From: DASSKK01 sp035690495
Lineage (GTDB): Bacteria; Actinomycetota; Actinomycetes; Propionibacteriales; Nocardioidaceae
Reading direction: 5' to 3'
Assembly (NCBI GenBank): GCA_035690495.1
Contig: DASSKK010000008.1
Location: 68,200-132,199 of the forward strand
DNA length: 64,000 nt
The notes beneath the pieces were generated by a model. The model was not told where the DNA came from, did no database searches, and saw only the letters and a list, made by a program, of their open reading frames with translations. This document shows, one piece after another, positions 10,159 through 19,323 of the stretch (its first letter is position 1; every line of letters begins with the position of its first letter). Both the position numbers and the translations under genes were made by a program.

Positions 10159-10264
10159 TGGCCGTCGCGGCTGCCGCGCGTTTCGGCGTGCGCGCCGCCG
10201 GGTCGCCCCGCGTGGCCCATGAGGAATCAGCAGAAATCACATCTCTATCGATAGGCAGTCACCG

Positions 10265-10717
10265 TTGACGACCGCGCGTACGTACAGCCCCAAGCCCGCT
10301 GACATCCAGCGTGAGTGGCACGTGATCGACGCCACAGACGTGGTGCTCGGACGTCTCGCCGTCCAGACCGCGACGCTGCTGCGTGGCAAGCACAAGCCGA
10401 CGTTCGCTCCGCACGTCGACGGCGGCGACTTCGTGATCATCGTCAACGCCGGCAAGGTCGCGCTCACCGGCGACAAGGCGACCAAGAAGCTCGCCTACCG
10501 ACACTCCGGCTACCCGGGTGGGCTGTCGTCGACGGCGTACGGCGACCTGCTGGAGAAGGACCCGCGCGCGGCCGTCGAGAAGGCCGTGTGGGGGATGCTT
10601 CCCAAGAACCGGCTCGGCCGCCAGCTGCTCAAGAAGCTGAAGGTGTACGCCGGCCCCGACCACCCGCACCAGGCGCAGAAGGCCACCCCGTTCGAGATCA
10701 CCCAGATCTCGCAGTAA
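10265..10717 (+). CDS. rplM: 50S ribosomal protein L13
   Basis: A 150-residue L13 of the large ribosomal subunit. It matches the family throughout: WHVIDATDVVLGRLA near the N-terminus, the GKHKPTFAPHVDGGD segment, YRHSGYPGG, and the basic MLPKNRLGRQLLKKLKVY towards the C-terminus. The length is normal. The chosen start is TTG 10265, preceded only by a weak ribosome-binding site; no better codon keeps the usual TYSPKP start. It is followed by rpsI after a 24-base gap, the standard operon. The long leader could hold autoregulatory structure, but I see no defined one. Confidence 0.97.
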   Translation: MTTARTYSPKPADIQREWHVIDATDVVLGRLAVQTATLLRGKHKPTFAPHVDGGDFVIIVNAGKVALTGDKATKKLAYRHSGYPGGLSSTAYGDLLEKDPRAAVEKAVWGMLPKNRLGRQLLKKLKVYAGPDHPHQAQKATPFEITQISQ

Positions 10718-10741
10718 ACGACGTAGTAGCGAGGAACATCC

Positions 10742-11254
10742 GTGACTGAGACCACCGCCCCGGCCGAGCAGGCCGCCGAGGGGACCTACCAGGTCGACGA
10801 GCAGGGCGTCGCGTACAGCTCCGAGAGCGCGCCGAGCGAGGAGGCCGCGCCGAGGCCGGCGACGATCGCCCCGGCTCAGGCGACCGGGCGCCGCAAGGAG
10901 GCAGTGGCGCGAGTGCGGCTGGTTCCCGGGACCGGTCAGTGGACGGTGAACGGCAGGACCCTCGATTCCTACTTTCCGAACAAGCTGCACCAGCAGGTGG
11001 TCAACGAGCCGTTCGTCAACACCGACCTGGTCGGCCGCTTCGACGTGATCGCCCGCATCCACGGCGGTGGCATCACCGGCCAGGCCGGCGCTCTGCGTCT
11101 GGGGGTGGCCCGTGCGCTCAACGCTATCGACGTCGACGCCAACCGGCCGTCGCTGAAGAAGGCCGGCCTGCTCACCCGTGACGCACGGGTGATCGAGCGC
11201 AAGAAGGCGGGGCTTAAAAAGGCTCGCAAGGCCCCCCAATACTCCAAGCGCTAG
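10742..11254 (+). CDS. rpsI: 30S ribosomal protein S9
   Basis: A 170-residue S9 of the small subunit. The core (residues 46-170) is standard: GRRKEAVARVRLVPG, then TVNGRTLDSYFPN, GGGITGQAGALRLGVARAL, and the invariant basic end KKARKAPQYSKR that reaches the P site. The first 45 residues form an acidic, Ala/Glu/Pro-rich extension (PAEQAAEGTYQ, EEAAPRP), which is common in actinobacterial S9 and probably disordered. Starts at GTG 10742. It is the second and last gene of the rplM operon; a weak hairpin follows before glmM. Confidence 0.97.
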   Translation: MTETTAPAEQAAEGTYQVDEQGVAYSSESAPSEEAAPRPATIAPAQATGRRKEAVARVRLVPGTGQWTVNGRTLDSYFPNKLHQQVVNEPFVNTDLVGRFDVIARIHGGGITGQAGALRLGVARALNAIDVDANRPSLKKAGLLTRDARVIERKKAGLKKARKAPQYSKR

Positions 11255-11289
11255 TCCATCCGCGGCGCCTGGCGGCGTTGTCGTCGGTC

Positions 11290-11316
11290 GATGGGCCGCT
11301 CCGCTTGAAGCCCATC
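11290..11316 (+). terminator. possible hairpin terminator after rpsI
   Basis: GATGGGC and GCCCATC pair across a 13-nt loop in the rpsI-glmM gap. There is no clear T-run, so termination is only possible. Confidence 0.3.
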
Positions 11317-11392
11317 TCCCTTCTCCGCCTTGCCAGCCACCACGTCTGGCCCGCGCTTGGAGCACTGGCAGGGAGATGAGGAGGAGCAGCAG

Positions 11393-12748
11393 GTGACGCG
11401 GCTTTTCGGGACCGACGGTGTTCGGGGCCTCGCCAACGACGTGCTGACCGCCGAGCTCGCCCTCGACCTGTCGGTCGCCGCCGCGCATGTGCTCGGTGAG
11501 TCCGGCGAGCTGCAGCACGAGGGCCGGCAGCGGCCGCTGGCCGTGGTCGGCCGCGACCCGCGCATCTCCGGGCAGTTCCTCGAGGCGGCCGTGGTCGCCG
11601 GGCTGGCGTCGGCCGGCGTCGACGTGCTGCGCCTCGGCGTGCTCCCCACGCCGGGCACGGCGTACCTGACCGGTGCTCTCGACGCCGATCTGGGCGTGAT
11701 GCTGTCGGCGAGCCACAACCCGATGCCGGACAACGGGCTCAAGTTCCTCGCCCGCGGTGGAGTGAAGCTCGACGACGCGATCGAGGTCGCCATCGAGCAG
11801 CGGCTGCGCGAGACGTGGGAGAGACCCACCGGCGGTCGCGTCGGCCGGATCGATGACCACGAGTCGGCCGTGGCCGACTACGCCGGCCACCTCGCCGGCA
11901 CCGTGTCCCGTCCATTGTCGGGAATCCGGGTGGTCCTCGACTGCGCTCATGGGGCCGCGTTCCGGGCCGGACCGCGGGCTCTGCGTGAGGCAGGAGCAGA
12001 CGTCGTCGCCATCTGTGACGAGCCGGACGGGCTGAACATCAACGACGGCTGCGGCTCCACGCATCTGGACGTGCTCCGCGAGGCGGTGGTCCGGCAGGGT
12101 GCCGACGTCGGCTTCGCGCTGGACGGCGACGCGGACCGGTGCCTGGCCGTCGACCACACCGGCGAGTTCGTCGACGGTGACCAGATCCTGGCGATCCTGG
12201 CCCTGGGCATGCGCGACGCCGGCACGCTCAAGGACGACACCGTCGTGGTCACCGTGATGAGCAACCTCGGGTTCGTGCAGGCGATGGGCCGCGAGGCGGT
12301 CGACGTCGTGCAGACCAAGGTCGGTGACCGCTACGTCCTGGAAGCCATGAAGGCATCCGGCTTCACGCTCGGCGGGGAGCAGTCGGGACACGTGATCATG
12401 AGCGACTACGCCACCACCGGCGACGGCATCCTCACCGCCTTGCAGGTGCTGGCCCGGATGGCCGCCACGCGGGCGTCGCTGCGCGAGCTCGCCGGGGTGA
12501 TGACCCGGCTGCCGCAGGTGCTCGTCAACGTGCCGGGGGTGGACAAGACCCGCACCGTGTCCGACACCGAGCTCGCCGCCGCGGTCGCCGCTGCCGAGAC
12601 CGAGCTCGGGGAGTCCGGAAGGGTGCTGCTGCGTCCCTCCGGCACCGAGTCGCTGGTGCGGGTGATGGTCGAGGCCGCCTCCGCCGAGCAGGCGGCCGAG
12701 ATCGCGGATCGGCTGGCGGGCGTCGTACGCCGTCGGCTCGCCCTCTGA
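11393..12748 (+). CDS. glmM: phosphoglucosamine mutase
   Basis: A 451-residue cytoplasmic enzyme converting glucosamine-6-phosphate to glucosamine-1-phosphate for UDP-GlcNAc and peptidoglycan. The phosphoserine loop is MLSASHNPMPDNG (near residue 105), the magnesium loop is LDGDADRCLA (near residue 246), the sugar loop is GGEQSGHV, and the phosphate-binding loop is RPSGTESLVRVM near the C-terminus. The start GTG 11393 gives the usual TRLFGTDGVRG N-terminus and follows GAGGAG; a longer frame from 11330 adds unrelated residues and was not used. It works with glmS, located about 7 kb downstream. Confidence 0.96.
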   Translation: MTRLFGTDGVRGLANDVLTAELALDLSVAAAHVLGESGELQHEGRQRPLAVVGRDPRISGQFLEAAVVAGLASAGVDVLRLGVLPTPGTAYLTGALDADLGVMLSASHNPMPDNGLKFLARGGVKLDDAIEVAIEQRLRETWERPTGGRVGRIDDHESAVADYAGHLAGTVSRPLSGIRVVLDCAHGAAFRAGPRALREAGADVVAICDEPDGLNINDGCGSTHLDVLREAVVRQGADVGFALDGDADRCLAVDHTGEFVDGDQILAILALGMRDAGTLKDDTVVVTVMSNLGFVQAMGREAVDVVQTKVGDRYVLEAMKASGFTLGGEQSGHVIMSDYATTGDGILTALQVLARMAATRASLRELAGVMTRLPQVLVNVPGVDKTRTVSDTELAAAVAAAETELGESGRVLLRPSGTESLVRVMVEAASAEQAAEIADRLAGVVRRRLAL

Positions 12749-12789
12749 GCGCGGCCGATAACGGGGTGCGGGGCGGCGAGCGAGAGCCG

Positions 12790-12795
12790 TAGGGT
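12790..12795 (+). promoter_or_regulatory. -10 box of the first GNAT gene (leaderless)
   Basis: TAGGGT is followed by 8 nt and the GTG start at 12804; no ribosome-binding site is present. Confidence 0.45.
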
Positions 12796-12803
12796 GCCCG
12801 ATC

Positions 12804-13799
12804 GTGGACATTCGCGAGATCGACCCGCACGACGAGAGGCTGGTCCGCCGGTTCTGGGAGATCGGTCAGGCGGCGGAGGACGCCTACCGCGTCGTCGACA
12901 TGTTCTGGCCGTGGGAGTCCGCGTGGGCGATGCTCACCTCGACGAGCGCGACTTCGAAGGCCGTCCTGCTCGGCGCCTTCGACGCAGCGGCGATGTGCGG
13001 GACTGCCATGGTCGACCTCCCGCTGCGGGACAACACGCATCTGGCGAACGCCGAGGTGTACGTCGATCCGCCGCGTCAGCGCCGAGGCGTGGGCCGGGCC
13101 CTGCTCGGCGCCGTCGAGGACGTCGCCCGCCGTCACGGTCGCCGTACCCTCGTGGTGGACGCCAGCGCACCGGTCGGGGCGGACTCCGCCGGCCTCGCCT
13201 TCGGCCGCGCGATGGGCTTCACCGAGGCCATCGAGGAGGGCACCAAGACCGTCGACCTTCCCGCCACCGAGCATCTGTGGGACGACCTCGCCGACGAGGC
13301 GGCGCCCCACCACCGCGACTACAGCATCGTCACCTGGGTGGGCCCCGTCCCACCGGAGTACGTCGCGGGCTACTGCACGCTGGAGGCGGCCTTCGTCGAC
13401 GAGGCACCCATGGGGGAGCTGGAGGTCGAGGCGGAGGTGTGGGACGAGCAACGGCTGCGCGACCGGGAGCGCCGCACGTATGCCGCCGGCCGCCGTGACA
13501 TCGCCACGATCGCCCTCGATCGGCGCGGAGAGGTCGTGGGCAGCAGCCTGGTCTTCGTCAACGAGCACAAGCTGGCGCTCGGCTTCCAGTCCGGGACCCT
13601 GGTGATGCCGGGGCACCGGGGGCACCGGCTCGGGATGGCGATGAAGGTCGACAACCAGCGGGCCGTGCGCAAGCACTTCCCCGAGTGCCACACCATCCTC
13701 ACCGGCAACGCGACCGTGAACGCCGCGATGAACGCGATCAACGACCGGCTCGGGTTCCGGGTCGTCGAGCGCGGCGTCGAGCTGCAGAAGGCGTTGTGA
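12804..13799 (+). CDS. GNAT acetyltransferase with two GNAT-like halves, copy 1
   Basis: A 331-residue protein with two acetyltransferase-like domains. The N-terminal half has a CoA-loop pattern (EVYVDPPRQRRGVGRALLGAVEDVAR near residue 90). The C-terminal half has LVMPGHRGHRLGMAMKVDNQRAVRKHFP and NAAMNAINDRLGFRVVERGVELQK. The latter resembles the Eis/mycothiol-synthase-like group of double-GNAT proteins. Acceptor substrate is unknown. Its end overlaps the start of a second gene of the same architecture by 4 bases (GTGA), so the two are translated together and arose by duplication. Confidence 0.82.
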   Translation: MDIREIDPHDERLVRRFWEIGQAAEDAYRVVDMFWPWESAWAMLTSTSATSKAVLLGAFDAAAMCGTAMVDLPLRDNTHLANAEVYVDPPRQRRGVGRALLGAVEDVARRHGRRTLVVDASAPVGADSAGLAFGRAMGFTEAIEEGTKTVDLPATEHLWDDLADEAAPHHRDYSIVTWVGPVPPEYVAGYCTLEAAFVDEAPMGELEVEAEVWDEQRLRDRERRTYAAGRRDIATIALDRRGEVVGSSLVFVNEHKLALGFQSGTLVMPGHRGHRLGMAMKVDNQRAVRKHFPECHTILTGNATVNAAMNAINDRLGFRVVERGVELQKAL

Positions 13800-14818
13800 C
13801 GGCTGTGCGCATCGAGCAGCTGGACGCCGCGAACCCCGAGACGATGGCGGCCTGGCACCGCACCTTCGCCGCGGCGAGCACCCACGACCGCGAGTACGGC
13901 GTGCCCTGGGCGCTGGAGGAGAAGCGGGCGCGTCTGCTCGGCCACACGCCCGGGGAGAAGCTGATCGGCTTCGCCGGCTACGTCGACGACGAGCTCGTCA
14001 GCACCGGGACCCTGTGGCTGCCGCTACGCGACAACCTGCACCTGGCCGGCGCCGAGGTGTGCACCGATCCTGAGCACCGCGAACGCGGCCACGGGTCGGA
14101 GATGCTCACCCACCTGACCCAGCGGGCACACGAGGAGAACCGGCGGACGCTGCATGCCGAGGCGGCGGTGCCCTACGAGGGTCCCGCCGACGGCGCCGGT
14201 CATCGCAACGCGGACTTCCTCACGCACCGTGGCTTCACCGTCGGGATCGGCGACGTGATGCGGGTGTTGGAGCTGCCCGCCGACGTCGACCTGCTGGAGA
14301 GGCTCGCCGACGAAGCGGCCCCGCACCATGCGGCGTACACGTTGCGCCAGTTCGCTGGACCGGTGCCCGACGACGTCATCGCGTCGTTCGGGACGCTGAT
14401 CGGCACACTGATGACCGAGGCGCCGACCGGTCAGCTGGAGCTGGAGCCGGAGGTCTTCGACGCGGACCGGATCCGCGCCGAGGAGAGCGTGCTCGCCGAG
14501 GCCGGCCGCACCAAGCACACCACGATCGCGGTCGCCCGGGACGGGACCGTGGCGGCGTATTCCGAGCTGGTGGTGCCGGCGCACGATCCGGGTCGGGTGT
14601 ACCAGTGGGGCACGCTGGTGCGCCGCGACCACCGCGGCCACCGGCTCGGGACGGCCACCAAGGCACGCAACCTGCTGTGGGTGCAGGCCCAGCATCCCGA
14701 CCGGACGTTGCTGGTCACCTACAACGCCGAGGTGAACAGCCACATGGTCTCGATCAACGACGCGATGGGCTTCCGGCCGGTCGAGCGTCTGGTGGAGTTC
14801 CAGCGGAAGCTCGGGTGA
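13796..14818 (+). CDS. GNAT acetyltransferase with two GNAT-like halves, copy 2
   Basis: A 340-residue paralogue of the preceding gene with the same layout: AEVCTDPEHRERGHGSEMLTHLTQRA in the first half and TLVRRDHRGHRLGTATKARNLLWVQ followed by NDAMGFRPVERLVEFQRKL in the second. Shared landmarks include LADEAAPHH in the middle and MTEAPTGQLELE, matching DEAPMGELEVE in copy 1. I start it at GTG 13796, overlapping the previous stop; a longer in-frame extension lies inside copy 1 and is not real. The last 65 bases overlap the convergent nucleotidase gene. Confidence 0.82.
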   Translation: MTAVRIEQLDAANPETMAAWHRTFAAASTHDREYGVPWALEEKRARLLGHTPGEKLIGFAGYVDDELVSTGTLWLPLRDNLHLAGAEVCTDPEHRERGHGSEMLTHLTQRAHEENRRTLHAEAAVPYEGPADGAGHRNADFLTHRGFTVGIGDVMRVLELPADVDLLERLADEAAPHHAAYTLRQFAGPVPDDVIASFGTLIGTLMTEAPTGQLELEPEVFDADRIRAEESVLAEAGRTKHTTIAVARDGTVAAYSELVVPAHDPGRVYQWGTLVRRDHRGHRLGTATKARNLLWVQAQHPDRTLLVTYNAEVNSHMVSINDAMGFRPVERLVEFQRKLG

Positions 14819-16154
14819 GGTGGGCCTCGAGCAGCTCGGGCAGGATCTCCGGGGTGTGCACGACCAGGTCCTCCGGAGGCGAGTCGAGCAGCTCGCCGTA
14901 CTGGCCGAGCTCGAAGTCGCTGCCGGTCACCCGATAGCGACGCTCGTCGTCCGGCGGCTTCCCGCCCACCATCAGCTGGCCGTCGCTCTGGGTGACACCG
15001 TCGCCGACCACGTGCAGTCGCCCGAACCGGCCCCGGGCTGCGCGCCGGCTGCGGGCGGCGTACTCGCGGCTGCTGCCGATCCGCACCATCCGGCGCAGCT
15101 GTGCGCCGGTGAGCGTGCACGTCGCTGCGTTCCCGGGCGAGCTGGTCGCGGCCCAGACGTCCCCGCGGGTGAGGGTGCCGGCGGCCAGGCCGGCGGTGCA
15201 GTGCAGCCCGACCACCAGCCCCAACTCGGCCGGGTACGTCGAGAGCAGCGCCTGCGCGAGCAAGCGGGCCACGGGGCTGTCCTCGCCGGGCTCGGCCCAG
15301 GGTGCCGCCTGGTCGAGGACGCCCACCGGCTCGGCGAGCCACGCGTCCAGGTCTCGCTCGCATGCGGCGAGCTCGTCGAGCACGACGGGGTCTGGCGAGA
15401 CGTCCTCGCCGACCGGCTCGACCCGCATGTCCACGACCCGGACGCCGTCGGCGTCGATCTCGAGCCGGACCCGGCCCAGGTGCTCGGCGTAGCAGCCGGC
15501 CTGGACGATCGGGATCCCGCTCTCGGGGGCCCCGCCGTCGAGCAGGTGGTGGGTATGGCCGCCGACGATGACGTCCACGAGCCCGCGCAGGTGCCAGGAC
15601 ACGCCGCGGTCGTGCTCCAGACCGGCGTGGCTGAGCATGACGACGACATCGGCGCCGTCGGCGCGCAAGGTGCGTGCGGCACGGGTGCACGCGGTCAGCC
15701 GGCCGCGCTCGGCCAGGCCGAAGTCGTCGTAGGCGGAGTAGTAGTCGGTGATGCCGATGACCCCGACACGCAGGTCACCGGTCTTCAGCAGGCGGTACGG
15801 CGCCGCGCCCGCCGGTGTCTCACCCGCTGCGTCGGTCAGGTCGCAGACCAGTGGCGCCGACCCGAGGGCCTCGGCGTAGTGGGGCAGCTGACCTGGTCCG
15901 TAGCGGAACAGGCCGCCGTTGCCGACCACGGCCGCGTCGACCCCGGCGGCGCCGAGCAGCCGCCAGCCGGCGACCCCCTTGGTGAGCGCGGACAGCCGGA
16001 CGCTGGACTCCTCGACGTCGCCGCCGTCGAGCACGAGCATCGGGTGGTCTGCCTCTGCCCGGATCTGACGTGCTCGTGCGGACAGCCGGGCCAGGCCCTC
16101 GAACCGGCCGTGGACGTCGTTCCAGTGCAACAGCTCCAGCGTCCGCGTGGTCAT
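14754..16154 (-). CDS. 5'-nucleotidase/metallophosphoesterase family protein
   Basis: A 466-residue protein of the UshA/YchR type. The N-terminal metallophosphatase domain has LLHWNDVHGRF (metal ligands D and H), VLDGGDVEESS, VVGNGGLFRYG (where most members have GNHEFD, so the usual Asn-His pair is altered), VVMLSHAG and VIVGGHTHHLL. The C-terminal domain (about residues 290-430) has TAGLAAGTLTRGDVWA and the substrate loop YRVTGSDFELGQYGE. No signal peptide is seen, unlike secreted UshA. I start it at ATG 16154; the longer frame adds unrelated residues. The GNHE change may affect metal binding. Confidence 0.78.
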   Translation of the reverse strand: MTTRTLELLHWNDVHGRFEGLARLSARARQIRAEADHPMLVLDGGDVEESSVRLSALTKGVAGWRLLGAAGVDAAVVGNGGLFRYGPGQLPHYAEALGSAPLVCDLTDAAGETPAGAAPYRLLKTGDLRVGVIGITDYYSAYDDFGLAERGRLTACTRAARTLRADGADVVVMLSHAGLEHDRGVSWHLRGLVDVIVGGHTHHLLDGGAPESGIPIVQAGCYAEHLGRVRLEIDADGVRVVDMRVEPVGEDVSPDPVVLDELAACERDLDAWLAEPVGVLDQAAPWAEPGEDSPVARLLAQALLSTYPAELGLVVGLHCTAGLAAGTLTRGDVWAATSSPGNAATCTLTGAQLRRMVRIGSSREYAARSRRAARGRFGRLHVVGDGVTQSDGQLMVGGKPPDDERRYRVTGSDFELGQYGELLDSPPEDLVVHTPEILPELLEAHLTRASAGTPPDARPAGSPSRR

Positions 16155-16226
16155 GGCCGCGATTGTGGCATCAGGGGTAGGCGCCGTCGTACGCCGTCCC
16201 TCCGAATCGACGTCAGAAGCGGTCAA

Positions 16227-16277
16227 GTGACCGGTCGTGACAGCGATTCTCGGGCGCCGACCTGCACAACCGGTCAC
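16227..16277. repeat. inverted repeat upstream of the nucleotidase gene
   Basis: GTGACCGGT at 16227 and ACCGGTCAC at 16269 are exact inverted copies 33 bp apart, in the 162-bp gap between the DUF389 gene and the nucleotidase gene. Paired operator sites or a terminator with a large loop are both possible. Confidence 0.4.
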
Positions 16278-16316
16278 ATGAACGGCTGTGACGACGCGCA
16301 CGGCGCCGGAGCCGGC

Positions 16317-17291
16317 TCAGAACGTGCGGACTCTGCCGGTGGGCACGATCCGGGACCACACCACTCGTTGCACGAGAAGCGTCGCCGTCCCGGCCAGGAT
16401 CAGGCCGAGCAGGTTGACCCCGAGCTGGATCGCCGCGTTGTTGACCTCCCACCACACTCCGGTGCCGATGCACAGCGCGATCGTGCCCGCGGCCGGGACC
16501 GTCGTCACCGAGATGAACACGCCGATCAGCGTCCCGGACTTCGAGCTGGTCAGGGCGAGCACCCCGGCGATCCCGGCGAGCACCGCGATCAGGAACGACC
16601 AGACGCCCGGCTGGATGATGAATGCCGTGGCCTGACCGTTCGCGGCGTCGTGGGCGCTCACGCCCCCGGTCAGGAAGGCGAGGAACCACAAGGGGGTGGC
16701 GATCGCGATGGCGAGAACGTAGCCGAGGGCGAGCGTGCTCGCGCCCTGGCGCAGCAGACCCGGTCGCCCTCGTGCGAGCGCCACGCAGATCGCCGCGACC
16801 GGCGAGAACTCCGGGCCCACGACCATCGCGCCCACGATCAGGATCTGCTGGTCGAGCAGCCGCCCTGCGCCGGCGATCAGAGTAGCCAGGGTCAAGAAGG
16901 CGCAGAACGACCACGACAACCGGCTCTCCTTGTCGACCCGGTTCTCCACGACGTCCCAGACCACGCCGTCGTCCGGCTCGCCGGGTGCGGCGTGCTCTGC
17001 TTCGACGGCCGCGTCGGAGATCAGTGTGGACGGCTCCGAGAGCATGATCGAGCCGTCGTGGCGCAGACCCAGCCGGTGCAACGCGGCCACCACCGGGTTG
17101 GCGCCTTCGCGGGCCACGTCCGCGATCACCATCGTGCCCGGCGGCTTGGTGTAGCCGTTCTCGAACACCGCGACGTTCGTCACCGTCTCGTCGCGGTCGA
17201 ACAGGTCCACCACGTCCTGGACCCGGTCGCCGGGCACTCGCAGCTGGAGATGCAGCACGAGGACATTCTCGCAGCGGTGACGCACCGACAT
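16317..17291 (-). CDS. DUF389 multi-pass membrane protein
   Basis: A 324-residue protein. Residues 1-110 form a soluble part resembling the DUF389 N-terminal fold (LVLHLQLRVPGDRVQDVVDLF, FDRDETVTNVAVFENG). Then come about six membrane helices starting with SWSFCAFLTLATLIAGAGRL, with the family pattern LDQQILIVGAMVVGPEFSPVA and the repeated GTLIGVFISVTTVPAAGTIA. Function of the family is not settled; transport has been suggested. The start could be ATG 17291 or GTG 17258, which would match family members that begin directly with the LHL strand. It follows coaA on the same strand with a gap of 20 or 53 bases. Confidence 0.82.
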   Translation of the reverse strand: MSVRHRCENVLVLHLQLRVPGDRVQDVVDLFDRDETVTNVAVFENGYTKPPGTMVIADVAREGANPVVAALHRLGLRHDGSIMLSEPSTLISDAAVEAEHAAPGEPDDGVVWDVVENRVDKESRLSWSFCAFLTLATLIAGAGRLLDQQILIVGAMVVGPEFSPVAAICVALARGRPGLLRQGASTLALGYVLAIAIATPLWFLAFLTGGVSAHDAANGQATAFIIQPGVWSFLIAVLAGIAGVLALTSSKSGTLIGVFISVTTVPAAGTIALCIGTGVWWEVNNAAIQLGVNLLGLILAGTATLLVQRVVWSRIVPTGRVRTF

Positions 17292-17311
17292 CGGGACGCC
17301 GGGCGGGTCGT

Positions 17312-18304
17312 TCAGAGCTTGCGGAGGCGGACCCAGCGCACCGAGTGGTCGGCCGCCTTCCGCAGCACCAGCGTGGCGCGTCCGCGGGTGGGCTGCACAT
17401 TCTGCTTCAGGTTGGGTCCGTTGATCTCGTCCCAGATCCGGTTCGCCTCGGCGACCGCCTCGGTCTCGGTGAGGCCGGCGTAGCGGGCGAAGTACGACGC
17501 CGGGTCGCGGAACGCGGTTCCCCGCAGGCGCAGGAAGCGGTCGACGTACCACGCCTTGATGTCGGCGGTCGCCGCATCGACGTACACCGAGAAGTCGAAG
17601 AAGTCGCTGATGGCCAGCCCGGTCCGGCCGTCATCCCGGACCCGTGCCGGGGTGAGCACGTTCAGCCCCTCGATGATCACGATGTCGGGGCTCTCCACCA
17701 CGACGGTCCGCTCCGGGACGACGTCGTAGGTCAGGTGGGAGTACGTCGGCGCCTCGACGCTGTCCTTCCCCGACTTGATGTCGATCACGAACCGCAGCAG
17801 CGCCTTGCGGTCGTAGGACTCCGGGAAGCCCTTGCGGGTCAGCAGGCCGCGGCGCTCCAGCTCGGCGTTCGGGTAGAGGAACCCATCGGTCGTCACCAGC
17901 TCCACCCGCGGGTGCGCCGGCCAGTGCGCGAGCATCTGCTGCAGCACCCGGGCGGTGGTGGACTTGCCGACCGCGACCGAGCCGGCCAGCCCGATCACGA
18001 ACGGTGTGCGCGGCGGCTGCGGCTGGTCGAGGAACTCCTCCTGGGCGCGGTAGAGGGCGCCGGCCTTCTCGACGTACATCGACAGCAGCCGCGACAGCGG
18101 CAGATACACCTTGCGCACCTCGTCGATGTCGAGCTGGTCCCCGAGCCCGCGCAGCCGCTCGATCTCCTCCGGGGTGAGCGGCTGCTCGGTGGAGGCACCC
18201 CGGGCGGCCCAGGTGGCGCGGTCGAGCTCGACGTACGGCGAGCTCTGCGAGCTGTCGTTCGGCGAGTTCTCGGATCCGCCGTTCGCGTCCTGAGGCCGAG
18301 CCAT
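17312..18304 (-). CDS. coaA: type I pantothenate kinase
   Basis: A 330-residue CoaA that phosphorylates pantothenate in the first step of coenzyme A synthesis. The P-loop is GLAGSVAVGKSTTARVL near residue 105. Other family features are VTTDGFLYPNAELERRGL, KGFPESYDRKALLRF, YSHLTYDVVP, IIEGLNVL and the FRDPASYFARYA segment. I choose ATG 18304 (MARPQDANG) over an in-frame codon 9 residues upstream. The first 30 residues are polar and Ser/Asn-rich, as in other actinobacteria. The gene is divergent from the unknown gene at 18451. Confidence 0.96.
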   Translation of the reverse strand: MARPQDANGGSENSPNDSSQSSPYVELDRATWAARGASTEQPLTPEEIERLRGLGDQLDIDEVRKVYLPLSRLLSMYVEKAGALYRAQEEFLDQPQPPRTPFVIGLAGSVAVGKSTTARVLQQMLAHWPAHPRVELVTTDGFLYPNAELERRGLLTRKGFPESYDRKALLRFVIDIKSGKDSVEAPTYSHLTYDVVPERTVVVESPDIVIIEGLNVLTPARVRDDGRTGLAISDFFDFSVYVDAATADIKAWYVDRFLRLRGTAFRDPASYFARYAGLTETEAVAEANRIWDEINGPNLKQNVQPTRGRATLVLRKAADHSVRWVRLRKL

Positions 18305-18450
18305 GCGGCATTCTTGCGCACCGACGGGCAACGGCGGCGAGCAGGCCCGTGCCGCCTCCGGATCATCCCTGTGGACAACTTCTGCGGGCTCTGCGCGATA
18401 CGTGGGACCGTGAGCGGCAGCCGAACCGACATCGCCTCCGAGGAGCTGTC

Positions 18451-19323
18451 ATGCGTGACTTCCCGACCCACCCGACCTGTGCGCCCGTCCCGCTGGAGCC
18501 TTTCGGCGACGACGGGCCTGACTGGTACGACGTCGCAGAGCCTGCCTACCCGTCAGGGGGACTCGATCGGCTGACCCATCTCGTGCTCGTGGACGGGCGG
18601 CTCGTCGACGTGTGGACCGAGCCCGTTCAGGACACGCGGTGGATGAGGTTCGCCGAACGGTTCGACCGGGAGCGGTCGCTGGCCTTCGTCGAGCCCCGGC
18701 CGCTCGAGCCGCCGAAGGCGCCGTACGACCAGATCCTGGACTGGCTGGACATGCTGGTGGGCGGCCTTGCTGCCGTCGACGGCCTGGACGGCGAGCCGTT
18801 GGCCGCCGAGGGTCTCGCGCTGCCGCTCGACTCGCTCGACATCCGGGCTCGGCACCGGCTCGAGTCCGCGGCCGGGATCCTGGAGCGTGCCGGCGAGCAG
18901 TTCCCCGACGTGGAGATGGGCATCGTGCTCCGGCGTGCGCTCTGCACGGTCTGGGACACCGAGCCGGAAGTGGTCCTGCGCGCCGCCTCGTCCGCCCACG
19001 TGGCGGCAGGCATCTGCTGGGCGGTGGGCAAGGCCAACGGCGCCTTCGCCCCGCACGGGCACCTGACCCAGAGCGGCCTCGGCGAGGCGCTGGGCCTGCC
19101 CTGCCGGCTGTCCACGCCGGGACCCACGATGCGTCGGGCATTGCGCGGCATGCTGTCGGCCTTCCCGACCTCGCAGGCCGGGCGTCCGGAGGACTGCCCC
19201 GACCTGCTCCCGCTCGGCCGCACCGACCTGTTGACCTCCTCCACGCTCCGGCTTCTGATCCGGCTGCGCGACCGGGCCCGGGCTGCGAAGGCGTCGCACG
19301 ACCCCCAGCCGGTTCTACCGTGA
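18451..19323 (+). CDS. conserved hypothetical soluble protein
   Basis: A 290-residue protein that I do not recognise. The N-terminal part is rich in Trp, Asp and Pro (DDGPDWYDVAEPAYP, GGLDRLTHLVLVDGRLVDVW). The middle has YDQILDWLDMLVGGL, and the C-terminal third has a helical stretch, ICWAVGKANGAFAPHGHLTQ followed by GLGEALGLP, that could be a helix-turn-helix-like fold. No signal peptide or membrane segment is seen. The start is ATG 18451 after GAGGAG; an upstream in-frame extension was rejected because it lacks a ribosome-binding site. Its stop codon lies inside the operator of the following toxin-antitoxin pair. Confidence 0.7.
   Translation: MRDFPTHPTCAPVPLEPFGDDGPDWYDVAEPAYPSGGLDRLTHLVLVDGRLVDVWTEPVQDTRWMRFAERFDRERSLAFVEPRPLEPPKAPYDQILDWLDMLVGGLAAVDGLDGEPLAAEGLALPLDSLDIRARHRLESAAGILERAGEQFPDVEMGIVLRRALCTVWDTEPEVVLRAASSAHVAAGICWAVGKANGAFAPHGHLTQSGLGEALGLPCRLSTPGPTMRRALRGMLSAFPTSQAGRPEDCPDLLPLGRTDLLTSSTLRLLIRLRDRARAAKASHDPQPVLP

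Noticed and set aside
9988..10264. A structured ribosomal leader or small RNA upstream of rplM
   Set aside because: A promoter is visible, but no convincing conserved stem-loop or coding frame could be supported by eye.
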